Assembly (NCBI GenBank): GCA_002455915.1
Contig: DKLU01000135.1
Coordinates: 1-27,789 of the forward strand
Length of the DNA stretch: 27,789 nucleotides
Direction of reading: 5' to 3'
DNA from: Chryseobacterium sp. UBA6632
GTDB taxonomy: Bacteria; Bacteroidota; Bacteroidia; Flavobacteriales; Weeksellaceae
The notes beneath the pieces are model-generated. The model made no database searches. It was not told the origin of the DNA and worked only from the letters and a program-made list of their open reading frames with translations. The position numbers and the translations under genes are program-made. Positions 1 to 8,034 of this stretch are shown piece by piece. Numbering within the stretch: position 1 is the first letter of the stretch; each line of letters begins with the position of its first letter.

Positions 1-720
1 GTTGTCTACTCTCGTAATACCTACATCAACAATCACTGCTCCGTCTTTGATCATTTCACCTTTTAAGAAGTGAGGATCTCCCAACGCTGTAATTACGATG
101 TCTGCTTTTTTAGTGTATTCTTCGATGTCTTTTGTGTAAGAGTGCGTTAACGTAACCGTTGAGTTTCCTGGGAAATCTTTTCTTCCCATCAAGATACTCA
201 TTGGTCTACCTACGATTTTACTTCTTCCGATGATTACGCAGTCTTTACCTTTAGTTTCAATATTATATCTTTCCAATAATGTTAAAATTCCGAACGGAGT
301 TGCAGGTAAGAACGTATCCATTTCCAAAGCCATTTTCCCAAAGTTCGTAGGATGGAACCCGTCAACATCTTTTCTCGGATCGATTGCGTTGATGATCTTC
401 TCCTGATCGATTTGATCCGGTAAAGGCAACTGAACGATAAATCCGTCAACAGATTTATCTTTATTAAGTTCTTCAATTTTTTCCAATAATTCAGATTCAG
501 AAACCGTACTTGGAAATTTCACTAAGCTCGATTGAAAACCAACTTCCTCACAATCTTTTACTTTCGCGTTTACATAAGCCTTGCTCGCGCCGTTGTTTCC
601 AACAAGAATTGCCACCAAATGCGGAGCTCTTCTTTTGTTTGCAAGAATTTTTTCAACTTCAGCCTTGATTTCCTGTTTTATTTCTTTGGATACTTTTAAT
701 CCGTCAAGAATTTCTGCCAT
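1..720 (-). CDS. folD: Bifunctional methylenetetrahydrofolate dehydrogenase/methenyltetrahydrofolate cyclohydrolase FolD (C-terminus outside window)
   Basis: FolD interconverts 5,10-methylene-THF, 5,10-methenyl-THF and 10-formyl-THF in cytosolic one-carbon metabolism, using NADP. I translated the minus strand from the ATG at 720; 240 codons are present and the frame is open to the left edge, so roughly the last 50 residues of a usual 290-residue protein are missing. Visible family marks are the substrate-site motif YVNAK (Y49 and K53, matching Y50/K54 of E. coli FolD), QLPLP, a DVDGFHPTN stretch, PATPFG (usually PCTPxG) and the nucleotide-binding GRSKIVGRPMS. The gene begins 29 bases after the toxin gene that precedes it on the same strand. 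I see no -7 element just in front of it, so it may be read from the toxin-antitoxin or pgi promoter. The identification is secure; the operon link is inference. Confidence 0.96.
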   Translation of the reverse strand, partial: MAEILDGLKVSKEIKQEIKAEVEKILANKRRAPHLVAILVGNNGASKAYVNAKVKDCEEVGFQSSLVKFPSTVSESELLEKIEELNKDKSVDGFIVQLPLPDQIDQEKIINAIDPRKDVDGFHPTNFGKMALEMDTFLPATPFGILTLLERYNIETKGKDCVIIGRSKIVGRPMSILMGRKDFPGNSTVTLTHSYTKDIEEYTKKADIVITALGDPHFLKGEMIKDGAVIVDVGITRVDN

Positions 721-749
721 TTTTACTTTTATTACTTTTTATTAGATTT

Positions 750-1040
750 TTAAGGATATTTTTCCGGATTCTGATGAGTGCAGAAAACGGAAAGGATATA
801 AATCATTTTTTCTTCTTCATTTATTTCATAGAAAATGATATAAGGAAATTTTTTGAGAGGAAAAGCTCTTATATCTCTATATTTTTTCTGAAAATAAGGA
901 TTGCTCACAATTCTATTTATTGAAAGATCCAATTGGGTATTAAAATTCTTTAGAACTTTCATTGAAATGTTCGCATAATACTCTGTCGCTTCCTCAATAT
1001 TATCTTCAGCAATTGATAGAAATTTAAAATTAAAGACCAT
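750..1040 (-). CDS. RelE/ParE-superfamily toxin
   Basis: A 96-residue protein with the pattern of type II toxins of the RelE/ParE superfamily. It has an N-terminal helical hairpin rich in E, A and Y (IAEDNIEEATEYY), a central R-x-F-P-L-K-K-FPYIIFYEI strand block at about residues 58-73, and a C-terminal ILSVFCTHQNPEKYP, equivalent to the 'V.H..RnP..w' tail of ParE proteins. Members either cleave mRNA at the ribosome or poison DNA gyrase; which one applies cannot be told here. The start at 1040 overlaps the last 11 bases of the upstream 72-residue gene, the usual antitoxin-toxin arrangement with translational coupling. The family call is solid; that it is an active toxin is inferred. Confidence 0.85.
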   Translation of the reverse strand: MVFNFKFLSIAEDNIEEATEYYANISMKVLKNFNTQLDLSINRIVSNPYFQKKYRDIRAFPLKKFPYIIFYEINEEEKMIYILSVFCTHQNPEKYP

Positions 1041-1248
1041 ATTTTGCTCTAATTCTCTTTAAAGACTCCTTACCATCTACTGCTGTTGATCTGTCTTGCT
1101 TTAAAGCTTCATCAATCACTCTTTTCATTTCATCCGTCAACTCAAAATCATCCTCATTTTTTTCAAAGCTGATCTTCATTTTTTTCAAAAAAGTTTCCAC
1201 AAAGGTCTCTTCCTCCTTATTGCTTAGGTTAATGATAATCTGTGTCAT
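1030..1248 (-). CDS. Putative antitoxin of the RelE/ParE pair
   Basis: A 72-residue, highly charged protein starting MTQIIINLSNKEEE and ending KRIRAKYGL. It lies directly upstream of, and overlaps by 11 bases, a RelE/ParE-type toxin gene. The size, the order (antitoxin first), the overlap and the amphipathic helical C-terminal half (about residues 38-72, likely the toxin-wrapping segment) support an antitoxin. The N-terminus could form the short strand of a ribbon-helix-helix DNA-binding fold, but I do not see a clear match, so autorepression is only a guess. A -7 element lies just upstream at 1266-1273. Confidence rests mostly on context. Confidence 0.75.
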   Translation of the reverse strand: MTQIIINLSNKEEETFVETFLKKMKISFEKNEDDFELTDEMKRVIDEALKQDRSTAVDGKESLKRIRAKYGL

Positions 1249-1265
1249 ATCTTTGTATTTTTAAT

Positions 1266-1273
1266 CAAAATTA
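1266..1273 (-). promoter_or_regulatory. Bacteroidota -7 element for the toxin-antitoxin pair
   Basis: Read on the minus strand the bases are TAATTTTG, an exact match to the Bacteroidota sigma-factor consensus TAnnTTTG, 17 bases before the antitoxin ATG. No good TTG -33 box at the expected spacing was found. It would let the pair be transcribed apart from pgi, whose stop is only 43 bases upstream of the antitoxin start. Confidence 0.45.
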
Positions 1274-1291
1274 ATGAAAATCAGCAATAGT

Positions 1292-2932
1292 TTATTTATT
1301 AGCTTTATAATAATTAATCAATCCGTTTGTTGATGTATCATGAGAGCTAACGGTCTCATTATTTTCAAGTTCCGGAAGGATTTTATTGGCTAAAACTTTT
1401 CCTAGTTCTACACCAAACTGGTCGAAACTGAAAATGTTCCAGATCACACCCTGAACGAAAATTTTATGCTCATACAAAGCAATTAATTGTCCCAAGGAAA
1501 AAGGTGTTAATTCGTTGAATAAGAATGAATTGGTCGGCGTATTTCCGTGGAAGACTTTGTAGTTTAATAAGAAATCAATTTCTTCATCGGTTTTTCCTGA
1601 AGCTTTTAATTCTTCCTCAACTTCTTCTTCTGTTTTTCCGAAAGCAAGTGCCTCAGTCTGAGCAAAAAAGTTAGCTAATAATTTATCCTGATGATCAGAA
1701 ACTTTATTTGGACTTTTTGCATATGCAATAAAATCTGCAGGAATCAGTTCTGTTCCTTGGTGAATCAATTGATAGAAAGCATGTTGTCCGTTTGTTCCCG
1801 GTTCGCCCCAAATAATTGGTCCTGTTTCATATTCTACAAATTCTCCATTTCTGTCAACACATTTTCCGTTACTTTCCATATCTCCCTGTTGGAAATATGC
1901 CGGAAATCTGTCTAAATACTGAGAATAAGGAAGAATAGCAACGGTTGTCGCTGCATAGAAATTACGATACCAAATTCCAATTAATCCCATCAAAACGGGA
2001 ATGTTTTCACCAAATTCTGCAGTTTGGAAATGCTGATCTGTGTCGTAAGCTCCTCTCAATAATTGCTCATAATTTTCATAACCAACTGCAAGAACGATGC
2101 TTAAACCGATCGCGCTCCACAATGAGTATCTTCCGCCAACCCAATCCCAGAATTCGAAAATGTTTTCTTCTGCAATTCCGAAGTCTTTAACGGCCTGAAC
2201 GTTAGTTGATAAAGCGACAAAATGTTTTGCTACATCTTCCTGTTTTCCAGCTTGTAAGAACCAATCTTTTGCTGAATTTGCATTCGTCATTGTTTCCTGA
2301 GTCGTAAACGTTTTAGAAGCAATGATGAATAAAGTCGTTTCAGGGTTTAAATCTTTAACAACTTCTGCGATATGATTTCCGTCCACATTAGAAACAAAAT
2401 GAACGTTTAACCTTGTTTTAAAATGTTTCAAAGCCGAAACCACCATCACAGGTCCTAAATCTGAACCTCCGATTCCGATGTTAACCACATCTGTAATTTC
2501 TTTCCCGGTAAAACCTTTGTGATCTCCTGAAATAATGCTTTCAGAGAAAGATTTCATGTGATCTAAAACTCTTTTGATCTGAGGTTTGATATTTTCACCG
2601 TCAACCAAAATTTCTTTATCAGAAAAATCTCTCAAAGCGGTATGCAGAACGGCTCTTCCTTCTGTTTCGTTGATTTTGTCTCCCGAAAACATTTTAGAAA
2701 TCGCATCTTTCAATTCGCATTCTTCAGCAAGGTTTAAAAGAAGGTTTTTTGTTTTAGAATCGATTAAGTTTTTAGAATAATCAAATAAAAAGTTAGGTCT
2801 TTTAATCGAAAATTCATTAAAACGGTTCGGATTGTATTCAAAAAGGCTTCTTAAATCAAAGTCATTATTTGCAAATTGCTCGTCCAAAGCTTTCCAGCTG
2901 TTGGTTTGAGTAGGATTTATTTTTGATAACAT
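1292..2932 (-). CDS. pgi: Glucose-6-phosphate isomerase
   Basis: This cytosolic enzyme interconverts glucose-6-phosphate and fructose-6-phosphate in glycolysis and gluconeogenesis. The 546 residues match the usual bacterial length (about 549 in E. coli). Family signatures are clear: [15 protein letters not shown] (sugar-phosphate binding), [14 protein letters not shown] (PGI signature), MESNGK carrying the catalytic base Glu, [15 protein letters not shown] with the ring-opening His, and [13 protein letters not shown] with the C-terminal catalytic Lys. The start at 2932 gives the expected N-terminus. It is the first gene of a minus-strand run followed by the toxin-antitoxin pair and folD. A -7 element lies at 3014-3021. 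Nothing is missing or odd. Confidence 0.97.
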   Translation of the reverse strand: MLSKINPTQTNSWKALDEQFANNDFDLRSLFEYNPNRFNEFSIKRPNFLFDYSKNLIDSKTKNLLLNLAEECELKDAISKMFSGDKINETEGRAVLHTALRDFSDKEILVDGENIKPQIKRVLDHMKSFSESIISGDHKGFTGKEITDVVNIGIGGSDLGPVMVVSALKHFKTRLNVHFVSNVDGNHIAEVVKDLNPETTLFIIASKTFTTQETMTNANSAKDWFLQAGKQEDVAKHFVALSTNVQAVKDFGIAEENIFEFWDWVGGRYSLWSAIGLSIVLAVGYENYEQLLRGAYDTDQHFQTAEFGENIPVLMGLIGIWYRNFYAATTVAILPYSQYLDRFPAYFQQGDMESNGKCVDRNGEFVEYETGPIIWGEPGTNGQHAFYQLIHQGTELIPADFIAYAKSPNKVSDHQDKLLANFFAQTEALAFGKTEEEVEEELKASGKTDEEIDFLLNYKVFHGNTPTNSFLFNELTPFSLGQLIALYEHKIFVQGVIWNIFSFDQFGVELGKVLANKILPELENNETVSSHDTSTNGLINYYKANK

Positions 2933-3013
2933 ATATTTTAGAAATTAGGGTTATACTATTTGAAATTTCAGTGTGTTTTTCTTCCTGAATTCTGTTTGTG
3001 ATATTTCAATCTG

Positions 3014-3021
3014 CAAATTTA
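3014..3021 (-). promoter_or_regulatory. Candidate -7 element for pgi
   Basis: On the minus strand the bases read TAAATTTG, an exact TAnnTTTG match, placed 82 bases before the pgi start in the divergent gap between pgi and the GH125 gene. No TTG box was found at the expected spacing, so the call rests on one element and position. Confidence 0.4.
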
Positions 3022-3172
3022 AGGAAAAAATGCATGGGGTGAATGTCTCAAAATGATAAGAAATATTTAAATTTTGAAAAAATTCAATTAAAAATAGGCT
3101 CGGAAATTTGAAGATCATCATTTGTGTTTATAAAATTATTAACTTCCAATCCAAATTATCACATTTATATTA

Positions 3173-4603
3173 ATGATGGAAAGAAGAGATTTTATCAAAA
3201 AATCAAGTCTCGGACTAGGCTTTTTCAGTATTCCGACGTCTGCAAAATTTTTATTTGTAAATGATTATGTTTCAAAAAGACCAAATCTTAATCAAAGAAA
3301 GTTTGTTTCCGAAGCAGTCGAAAAAACAATTAAAACTATAAAAAAAGACATTGCTGATAATGAATTGGCGTGGATGTTCGAAAACTGTTTCCCGAATACG
3401 CTCGATACAACGGTAAAGTTTTATCATAAGAATAATAAACCTTTTACCTATGTGATCACGGGAGATATCGATGCGATGTGGCTACGTGACTCTTCGGCAC
3501 AGGTTTATCCTTATTTAAATTTAGCGAATGAAGACAAAAAATTAAAAGATCTTTTGAAAGGAGTCATCAATAAACAGGTTGAATGTGTTCTTCTCGATCC
3601 TTACGCTAATGCTTTTTTTGATGATCCTCACAAAATCAGTGAATGGAAGGATGATGTGACCGATACGAAACCAGGAATTCATGAGCGAAAATGGGAAATC
3701 GATTCATTATGTTATGTAATGCGTTTGTCATATAATTATTGGAAAACAACTGGAGATTCTTCTGTTTTTGATGCAGATTGGAAAAAAGTAATGTTGTTGA
3801 TTTTACAGACTTTTAAAGTACAGCAAAGAAAAGATTCAAAAGGCTCTTATTCTTTTGAAAGAGCGAACGGAAACCCTTTAGATACACAATTTGGCAAAGG
3901 CTTTGGAAATCCTACGAAGAAAGTAGGTTTGATTCATTCGATGTTCCGACCTTCGGATGATGCCACTTTTTATCCTTTTTTGATTTCTTCGAATATGTTT
4001 GCGGTAGTTTCTTTACGCGAAACGGCGGAAATTTTCTCTAAGATTTTAAAAGATGAAAATTCATCAAATCAATTCAAAAATTTAGCAAAAGAAGTGGATG
4101 AAGCGATTCAAAAATATGCAATTTTAAATCATCCAACAGCCGGAAAAATCTACGCTTTGGAAATCGATGGTTTTGGAAATGCTTTATTCATGGATGATGC
4201 CAATGTTCCGAATTTACTATCGATTCCTTATTTGGGATATGCTTCAAAGGATGGTGAAATCTATAAAAACACACGAAAGTTTTCTTTAAGTCATGCAAAT
4301 CCGTGGTTTAGCGAAGGAAAATTTGCGAAAGGAATTGGTGGCCCGCACATTGGGGAACATAAAATCTGGCCTTTGGGTTTAATTATGCAGGCTTTGACGA
4401 CCGATAATGACGAGGAAATTATAGCCTGTTTAAAAATGTTGAAAGGAACGCATGCCGGAACTGGATTTATCCACGAATCTTTTGATGTTGATAATCCGAA
4501 AGATTTTACACGATCTTGGTTTGCCTGGGCAAATACGTTATTTGGCGAATTGATTCTCCATCTTCACAAAACAAAACCTGAGATTTTAAAAATGAAATTT
4601 TAA
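3173..4603 (+). CDS. GH125 family exo-alpha-1,6-mannosidase (formerly DUF1237), Tat-exported
   Basis: A 476-residue glycoside hydrolase of family GH125, metal-independent inverting exo-alpha-mannosidases with an (alpha/alpha)6 barrel. Characterised members release alpha-1,6-linked mannose. Conserved blocks are IDAMWLRDSSAQVYPYL (W103-R105-D106), ERKWEIDSLCY, in which D177 is probably the general acid, GGPHIGEHKIWPLGL, and FIHESFDVDNP, in which E435 is probably the general base. The N-terminus has a twin-arginine signal (RRDFIKKS, R4-R5) followed by a short hydrophobic stretch, so the protein is expected to be exported folded by the Tat system. Two ATG codons stand in tandem at 3173 and 3176; either gives the same signal. 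It has no carbohydrate-related neighbours here. Family is confident; the residue assignments are by pattern. Confidence 0.93.
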   Translation: MMERRDFIKKSSLGLGFFSIPTSAKFLFVNDYVSKRPNLNQRKFVSEAVEKTIKTIKKDIADNELAWMFENCFPNTLDTTVKFYHKNNKPFTYVITGDIDAMWLRDSSAQVYPYLNLANEDKKLKDLLKGVINKQVECVLLDPYANAFFDDPHKISEWKDDVTDTKPGIHERKWEIDSLCYVMRLSYNYWKTTGDSSVFDADWKKVMLLILQTFKVQQRKDSKGSYSFERANGNPLDTQFGKGFGNPTKKVGLIHSMFRPSDDATFYPFLISSNMFAVVSLRETAEIFSKILKDENSSNQFKNLAKEVDEAIQKYAILNHPTAGKIYALEIDGFGNALFMDDANVPNLLSIPYLGYASKDGEIYKNTRKFSLSHANPWFSEGKFAKGIGGPHIGEHKIWPLGLIMQALTTDNDEEIIACLKMLKGTHAGTGFIHESFDVDNPKDFTRSWFAWANTLFGELILHLHKTKPEILKMKF

Positions 4604-4612
4604 TGTTAAAAA

Positions 4613-4638
4613 AAACTCCAGATTGATTCCGGAGGTTT
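4613..4638. terminator. Bidirectional terminator hairpin between the GH125 and DUF4349 genes
   Basis: AAACTCC (4613-4619) pairs with GGAG-g-TTT (4631-4638) with one bulged G and an 11-base loop. On the plus strand it is followed by TCTTGT, and on the minus strand by a longer T run (TTTTTTT). The better tail on the minus strand suggests it serves mainly the DUF4349 gene; it sits between two convergent genes. Confidence 0.55.
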
Positions 4639-4684
4639 CTTGTAAAATCTAAAAATTTATATAAATAACCAAAGGTTAGGATTG

Positions 4685-5596
4685 CTATTCTGAAATATTT
4701 GAATGTGATTTTTTAATTGATTTTCTCTTTTTGTAGAAAAATAATCCAACGCTACCGATCAATAATAAGGGCCAGATTACGATTAATCCAACAATAATTC
4801 TTTGAATTAAATAATAACCTTCCACGAAAGCAGATTTTGCACTGTATAAAAATTCAAATCTATATTTATCGTCGATGCTTTTTGTATTGGTAATTGCAAT
4901 TTCTGCAATACGAAGTTTAGGTTCTTTAATGTAAATATCCACCGTGCTGTATTTTAGCTGATCTGCTGTATTCATGGTTTCCAGCTGCTGTTGGTTGCCT
5001 TCTTTCATATTGTCGTTGCTCATACTTACTTTATCTTTATTCACTTTCATCTGAGCAATATTGTTATCCGTTTTTTTATTTCTTTGAGCCTCAAGTTCTG
5101 CATATTTTATGCTGGCAGTCACATCTTCCGCATTGATGATTCTTGAATTCAAGAATAGTTTTTTATCATTAATCAACGTCAAAAGTTCACCCAATTTATC
5201 CGTTGGAACCCGAACTTGCATCGTGTTTTCGGTTTGAAATTTTTTAACCAAAGTTGCGTTTTCGTTGGATGTATTATAAGTGTCTTCAGAAACAACATTG
5301 CTTTGCAGATTGCTTTTTGTTACAAATCCTCCCAATTGCTGAACCGATTTTTCAATGGAAATGGTTGCATCATAAACATCTTTCACTTCCATATTTACAT
5401 CCGCCGTTTTGATAAACTGTTTGTCTTTTACATTCATCGTTGCAGCGGAAGAAACACTGTCGGAAACCACTACCGCAGCAGAATCTGCAGTCGCATAATC
5501 TGCAGATGATGTTTCTGTTGCTTCTCCTTTTTTACATGAATAAATTCCTAATAAAAGTGCCGTTGCGATGGATAGCTTTATGTAAGTCGTTCTCAT
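4685..5596 (-). CDS. DUF4349 domain lipoprotein with C-terminal membrane anchor
   Basis: A 303-residue protein with a lipoprotein signal (LLLGIYSC, lipid-modified Cys at residue 21). A Ser/Ala/Asp-rich linker follows, then a DUF4349 domain: FIKTADVNMEVKDVYDA, a central QLGGFV and MQVRVPTDKLGELL. A charged segment predicted to be coiled coil spans about residues 160-200, and the IYIKEP strand ends the domain. A single transmembrane helix (about 265-290) is followed by a Lys/Arg tail. The layout places the domain outside the inner membrane, tethered at the C-terminus by a helix and possibly at the N-terminus by lipid. Function is not known for the family. It is a single-gene unit between convergent and divergent neighbours. 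Confidence 0.85.
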   Translation of the reverse strand: MRTTYIKLSIATALLLGIYSCKKGEATETSSADYATADSAAVVVSDSVSSAATMNVKDKQFIKTADVNMEVKDVYDATISIEKSVQQLGGFVTKSNLQSNVVSEDTYNTSNENATLVKKFQTENTMQVRVPTDKLGELLTLINDKKLFLNSRIINAEDVTASIKYAELEAQRNKKTDNNIAQMKVNKDKVSMSNDNMKEGNQQQLETMNTADQLKYSTVDIYIKEPKLRIAEIAITNTKSIDDKYRFEFLYSAKSAFVEGYYLIQRIIVGLIVIWPLLLIGSVGLFFYKKRKSIKKSHSNISE

Positions 5597-5747
5597 AATA
5601 TAGATTTTTTAATGTTTTGCTTATCCCAAAGTTCCTGCAGAATGGCTTGTAATGTTTGAAAATGCCAAGTAAAAAGTTTGTAAAGAGAAATTCTGTTTTA
5701 AATAAATGAAAATCAATGTTTTGTAAAATAAATTGAAAATATATCTC

Positions 5748-5778
5748 TTGTTTTCGGATTAATTTTTGCTTAACTTTT
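5748..5778 (+). promoter_or_regulatory. Candidate promoter for the acyl-CoA dehydrogenase gene
   Basis: A TTG at 5748-5750 and TAACTTTT at 5771-5778 are 20 bases apart. The second differs from TAnnTTTG only at the last base. It lies 26 bases before the ATG at 5805. The spacing is normal for Bacteroidota but the match is imperfect. Confidence 0.4.
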
Positions 5779-5804
5779 ACAAATCAAACACACAATAATT
5801 TCTT

Positions 5805-7163
5805 ATGTCAAATACTTTTTCCAAAATCAGAAACGCGATAGAATTATTAAGAACCATCGACTTTGATCAGTTGAGTGCTATTTCTCAAAAAATTGATCTG
5901 TCAAAACTGATGCAAAATTTCTCAAAACTCGATGATAAACAGTTGGGAGGTTTAATGAAAATGCTCGATCCGAATAAAAAAAAGAAGGAACTTCCGCCTA
6001 TCGACGGAGATTTCTACGATATTTACCACACATTGAGTCCTGAACAACGAGAAATTCAGTTAAAGGTAAGGGCTTTCATGGAAAAAGAAGTGAAGCCTTT
6101 GGTGAATCATTATTGGCTCAGAGACGAATTTCCACATGAATTAATCCCAAAATTTCAAAAATTAAATATTTGCGGTGTAACCTACGAAGGGTATGGCTGT
6201 CCGGGAATGCCTTTTTTAATGGAAGGTGTTATTGCGATGGAAATGGCAAGAATTGATGCTTCGATTGCTACTTTCTTTGGAGTGCAATCCGGCTTGGCGA
6301 TGGGTTCAATTTATATTTGCGGTTCTGAAGAACAAAAACAAAAATGGCTTCCTCAAATGCAGAAGTTTGAAAAAATAGGTGCTTTTGGGTTAACAGAACC
6401 TGAAGTTGGTTCCGGAGCAGCAGGAGGTTTAACAGTGACTTGTAAAAAAACTCCTGAAGGTTGGGTTTTAAATGGTCAAAAAAAATGGATCGGGAATGCC
6501 ACTTTTGCTGATTTGATTATTATTTGGGCACGAGATTTAGACAGTGGAGAAGTGAAAGGTTTTATTGTTGAAAAAGATAATCCCGGTTATTCTGTTGAGA
6601 AAATTAAAGGAAAAATGGCGTTGAGAATCGTGCAAAACGGTTTGATTACGCTGAAAGATTGTTTAGTCACAGAAGAAAACCGTCTGCAAAATGCCAATTC
6701 TTTTAAAGATACCGGAAAGGTATTGAGAATGACTAGGGCAGGAGTGGCTTGGATGGCGACAGGTTGTGCGCGAGGAGCTTATGAAAGTGCCTTAGCCTAT
6801 ACAAGAACTCGCGAACAGTTTGGAAAACCGATTGCTTCATTTCAAATGATTCAAGGGCATTTGGTGGAAATGTTATCCAATTTAACGGCAATGCAAACCA
6901 TGGTTTTTAGACTTTCTGAAATGCAGGACGAAGGAATTTTAAAAGACGAGCATGCTTCTTTAGCAAAAGTTTTCTGTACGCTGAGAACACGAGATATTGT
7001 TTCCAGAGCCCGTGAAGTTTTGGGCGGAAACGGAATTCTGCTTGAATATGACGTGGCAAGATTTGTAGCCGACGCCGAAGCAATTTATTCTTACGAAGGA
7101 ACGAAAGAAATCAATTCCCTGATTGTCGGAAGATCGATTACCGGTTTCAGCGCATTTGTATAA
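5805..7163 (+). CDS. Acyl-CoA dehydrogenase, glutaryl-CoA dehydrogenase type
   Basis: A 452-residue FAD-dependent acyl-CoA dehydrogenase that should oxidise an acyl-CoA thioester at C2-C3 and pass electrons to ETF. Visible blocks are FGLTEPEVGSGAAGGLTVT (flavin/substrate loop), GWVLNGQKKWIGNATFADL, TREQFGKPIASFQMIQGHL and REVLGGNGILLEYDVAR. The end, YSYEGTKEINSLIVGRSITG, puts the catalytic base at E431, as in glutaryl-CoA dehydrogenases and plant ACX4. The first 65 or so residues are an unusual lysine-rich helical extension (three helical segments around RTIDFDQL, KIDLSKLM and KLDDKQLGGLMKML) before the canonical start of the fold. No ETF or lysine-degradation gene is near, so substrate choice (glutaryl-CoA or a short-chain acyl-CoA) is undecided. 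Confidence 0.92.
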   Translation: MSNTFSKIRNAIELLRTIDFDQLSAISQKIDLSKLMQNFSKLDDKQLGGLMKMLDPNKKKKELPPIDGDFYDIYHTLSPEQREIQLKVRAFMEKEVKPLVNHYWLRDEFPHELIPKFQKLNICGVTYEGYGCPGMPFLMEGVIAMEMARIDASIATFFGVQSGLAMGSIYICGSEEQKQKWLPQMQKFEKIGAFGLTEPEVGSGAAGGLTVTCKKTPEGWVLNGQKKWIGNATFADLIIIWARDLDSGEVKGFIVEKDNPGYSVEKIKGKMALRIVQNGLITLKDCLVTEENRLQNANSFKDTGKVLRMTRAGVAWMATGCARGAYESALAYTRTREQFGKPIASFQMIQGHLVEMLSNLTAMQTMVFRLSEMQDEGILKDEHASLAKVFCTLRTRDIVSRAREVLGGNGILLEYDVARFVADAEAIYSYEGTKEINSLIVGRSITGFSAFV

Positions 7164-7171
7164 TATTGAAA

Positions 7172-7242
7172 GGGAATGGTCAATTGTAACTCGCTTTATT
7201 TGTCAATTTTAAAAATTCACAATTGACCACTCACCATTCACT
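7172..7242. terminator. Imperfect palindromic spacer, probable bidirectional terminator
   Basis: GGTCAATTGT (7178-7187) is inverted as ACAATTGACC (7219-7228), and outer GAATGG (7174-7179) matches CCATTC (7234-7239) with an asymmetric bulge. An extra TGTCAATT lies in the loop. The structure sits between the convergent acyl-CoA dehydrogenase and doxX genes and is followed by a T run at 7242-7247 on the plus strand. It resembles the low-complexity spacers at 8085-8118 and 16697-16750. Confidence 0.55.
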
Positions 7243-7245
7243 TTT

Positions 7246-7623
7246 TTATTTCACCAAGGCTTTATATTTTTCTTTGTTATCAATAATCATCCAAAGATTG
7301 ATCAGGAACATAATTCCGGCGATAGACATGCCTGAGGTAGATTTGTCTAGTGTAAAAATATGAGCAACAATTCCTACCATCACCGGCAAAATAACAATGG
7401 CTCCAAGAGCTCTGGTTTTAGGAAAGATAAATAGCAGCCCTCCGATAACTTCCACAGCACCAACTAAGGGCATCAACCAACTGATTTCTCCAAAAGCGGT
7501 AAAAATCTTCATTTGCTCAGGCGTTGGTTTTTCCATTGGCATATAGTTTAAGAATTTGTTTAATCCGGCATTAATAAACATTAATCCGAAAAGTAAGGAT
7601 ACAATAAATTTTACGATTTTCAT
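7246..7623 (-). CDS. DoxX family membrane protein
   Basis: A 125-residue inner-membrane protein with four hydrophobic helices: about residues 4-21, 48-67, 71-92 and 101-114. The first helix carries the DoxX-like FGLMFINAGLNKFLNYMP, and the loop before the second has FGEISWLMPLVGAVEVIGGLLFI, both typical of the DoxX/DoxD family. Roles reported for the family include redox and sulfur metabolism and membrane redox complexes, but nothing here ties this copy to a partner. It is a lone gene, convergent with the acyl-CoA dehydrogenase and divergent from the small peptide gene. Confidence 0.88.
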   Translation of the reverse strand: MKIVKFIVSLLFGLMFINAGLNKFLNYMPMEKPTPEQMKIFTAFGEISWLMPLVGAVEVIGGLLFIFPKTRALGAIVILPVMVGIVAHIFTLDKSTSGMSIAGIMFLINLWMIIDNKEKYKALVK

Positions 7624-7741
7624 ATTGTTGATTTTATATTAAATATAACATAAAAATGATATTCGTTTATCTGAACAAATTGATTTTTATTTATTTTTCA
7701 ATTTAATGTGAATTTTTTACAGGCTGTGTGGCTGTATTTTA

Positions 7742-7749
7742 TATATTTG
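7742..7749 (+). promoter_or_regulatory. -7 element for the GG-leader peptide gene
   Basis: TATATTTG is an exact match to TAnnTTTG and lies 30 bases before the ATG at 7780, giving a leader of about 25 bases without a Shine-Dalgarno sequence. A direct repeat GGCTGT-n2-GGCTGT (7722-7735) lies where the -33 region would be; no TTG box is seen there. Confidence 0.55.
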
Positions 7750-7779
7750 TTAATCAAGTTAAACTAAACAAATTATATT

Positions 7780-8028
7780 ATGTTGAAAAATCTTAAAAAA
7801 CTAAATCGTGTAGATTTAAGAGAAATTAAAGGAGGCGGTCGTGAGCAAATTTGTGACATCGGTCCTGAAGGTTGCCCGTGTAAAATTCCTGCTGGACATC
7901 CATGTTTAGGTGGAAGCGGTGGGCCAGGAAATCCAGGTGAACCTGTAGGCTATTGTCCGGATAATCAATCTTATATTCCATGCGATCAAAGTTGTCCAAG
8001 CGGAATGAGTCCGATTTGTGCACTTTAA
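7780..8028 (+). CDS. GG-leader, cysteine-rich bacteriocin-like peptide precursor
   Basis: An 82-residue peptide. The leader MLKNLKKLNRVDLREIKGG is the double-glycine type seen in the Bacteroidota 'natural product precursor / bacteriocin-like' families: basic, with L5, L8, L13 and I16 evenly spaced, ending in GGG at 18-20. Such leaders are usually removed by a C39-peptidase ABC exporter. The remaining 62 residues are rich in Gly, Pro and Cys, with eight cysteines (25, 32, 34, 42, 59, 68, 72, 80) and a central flexible GGSGGPGNPGEP. An even cysteine number suggests disulfides or enzyme-made thioether links. It has its own promoter and terminator and no exporter or modifying enzyme within the window, so it is an orphan precursor. 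Product activity is unknown. Confidence 0.85.
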   Translation: MLKNLKKLNRVDLREIKGGGREQICDIGPEGCPCKIPAGHPCLGGSGGPGNPGEPVGYCPDNQSYIPCDQSCPSGMSPICAL

Positions 8029-8034
8029 AAAAAT

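Noticed and set aside
1691..2780. Plus-strand ORFs inside pgi
   Set aside because: They are shadows of a well-conserved gene on the other strand; their products look like random translation.
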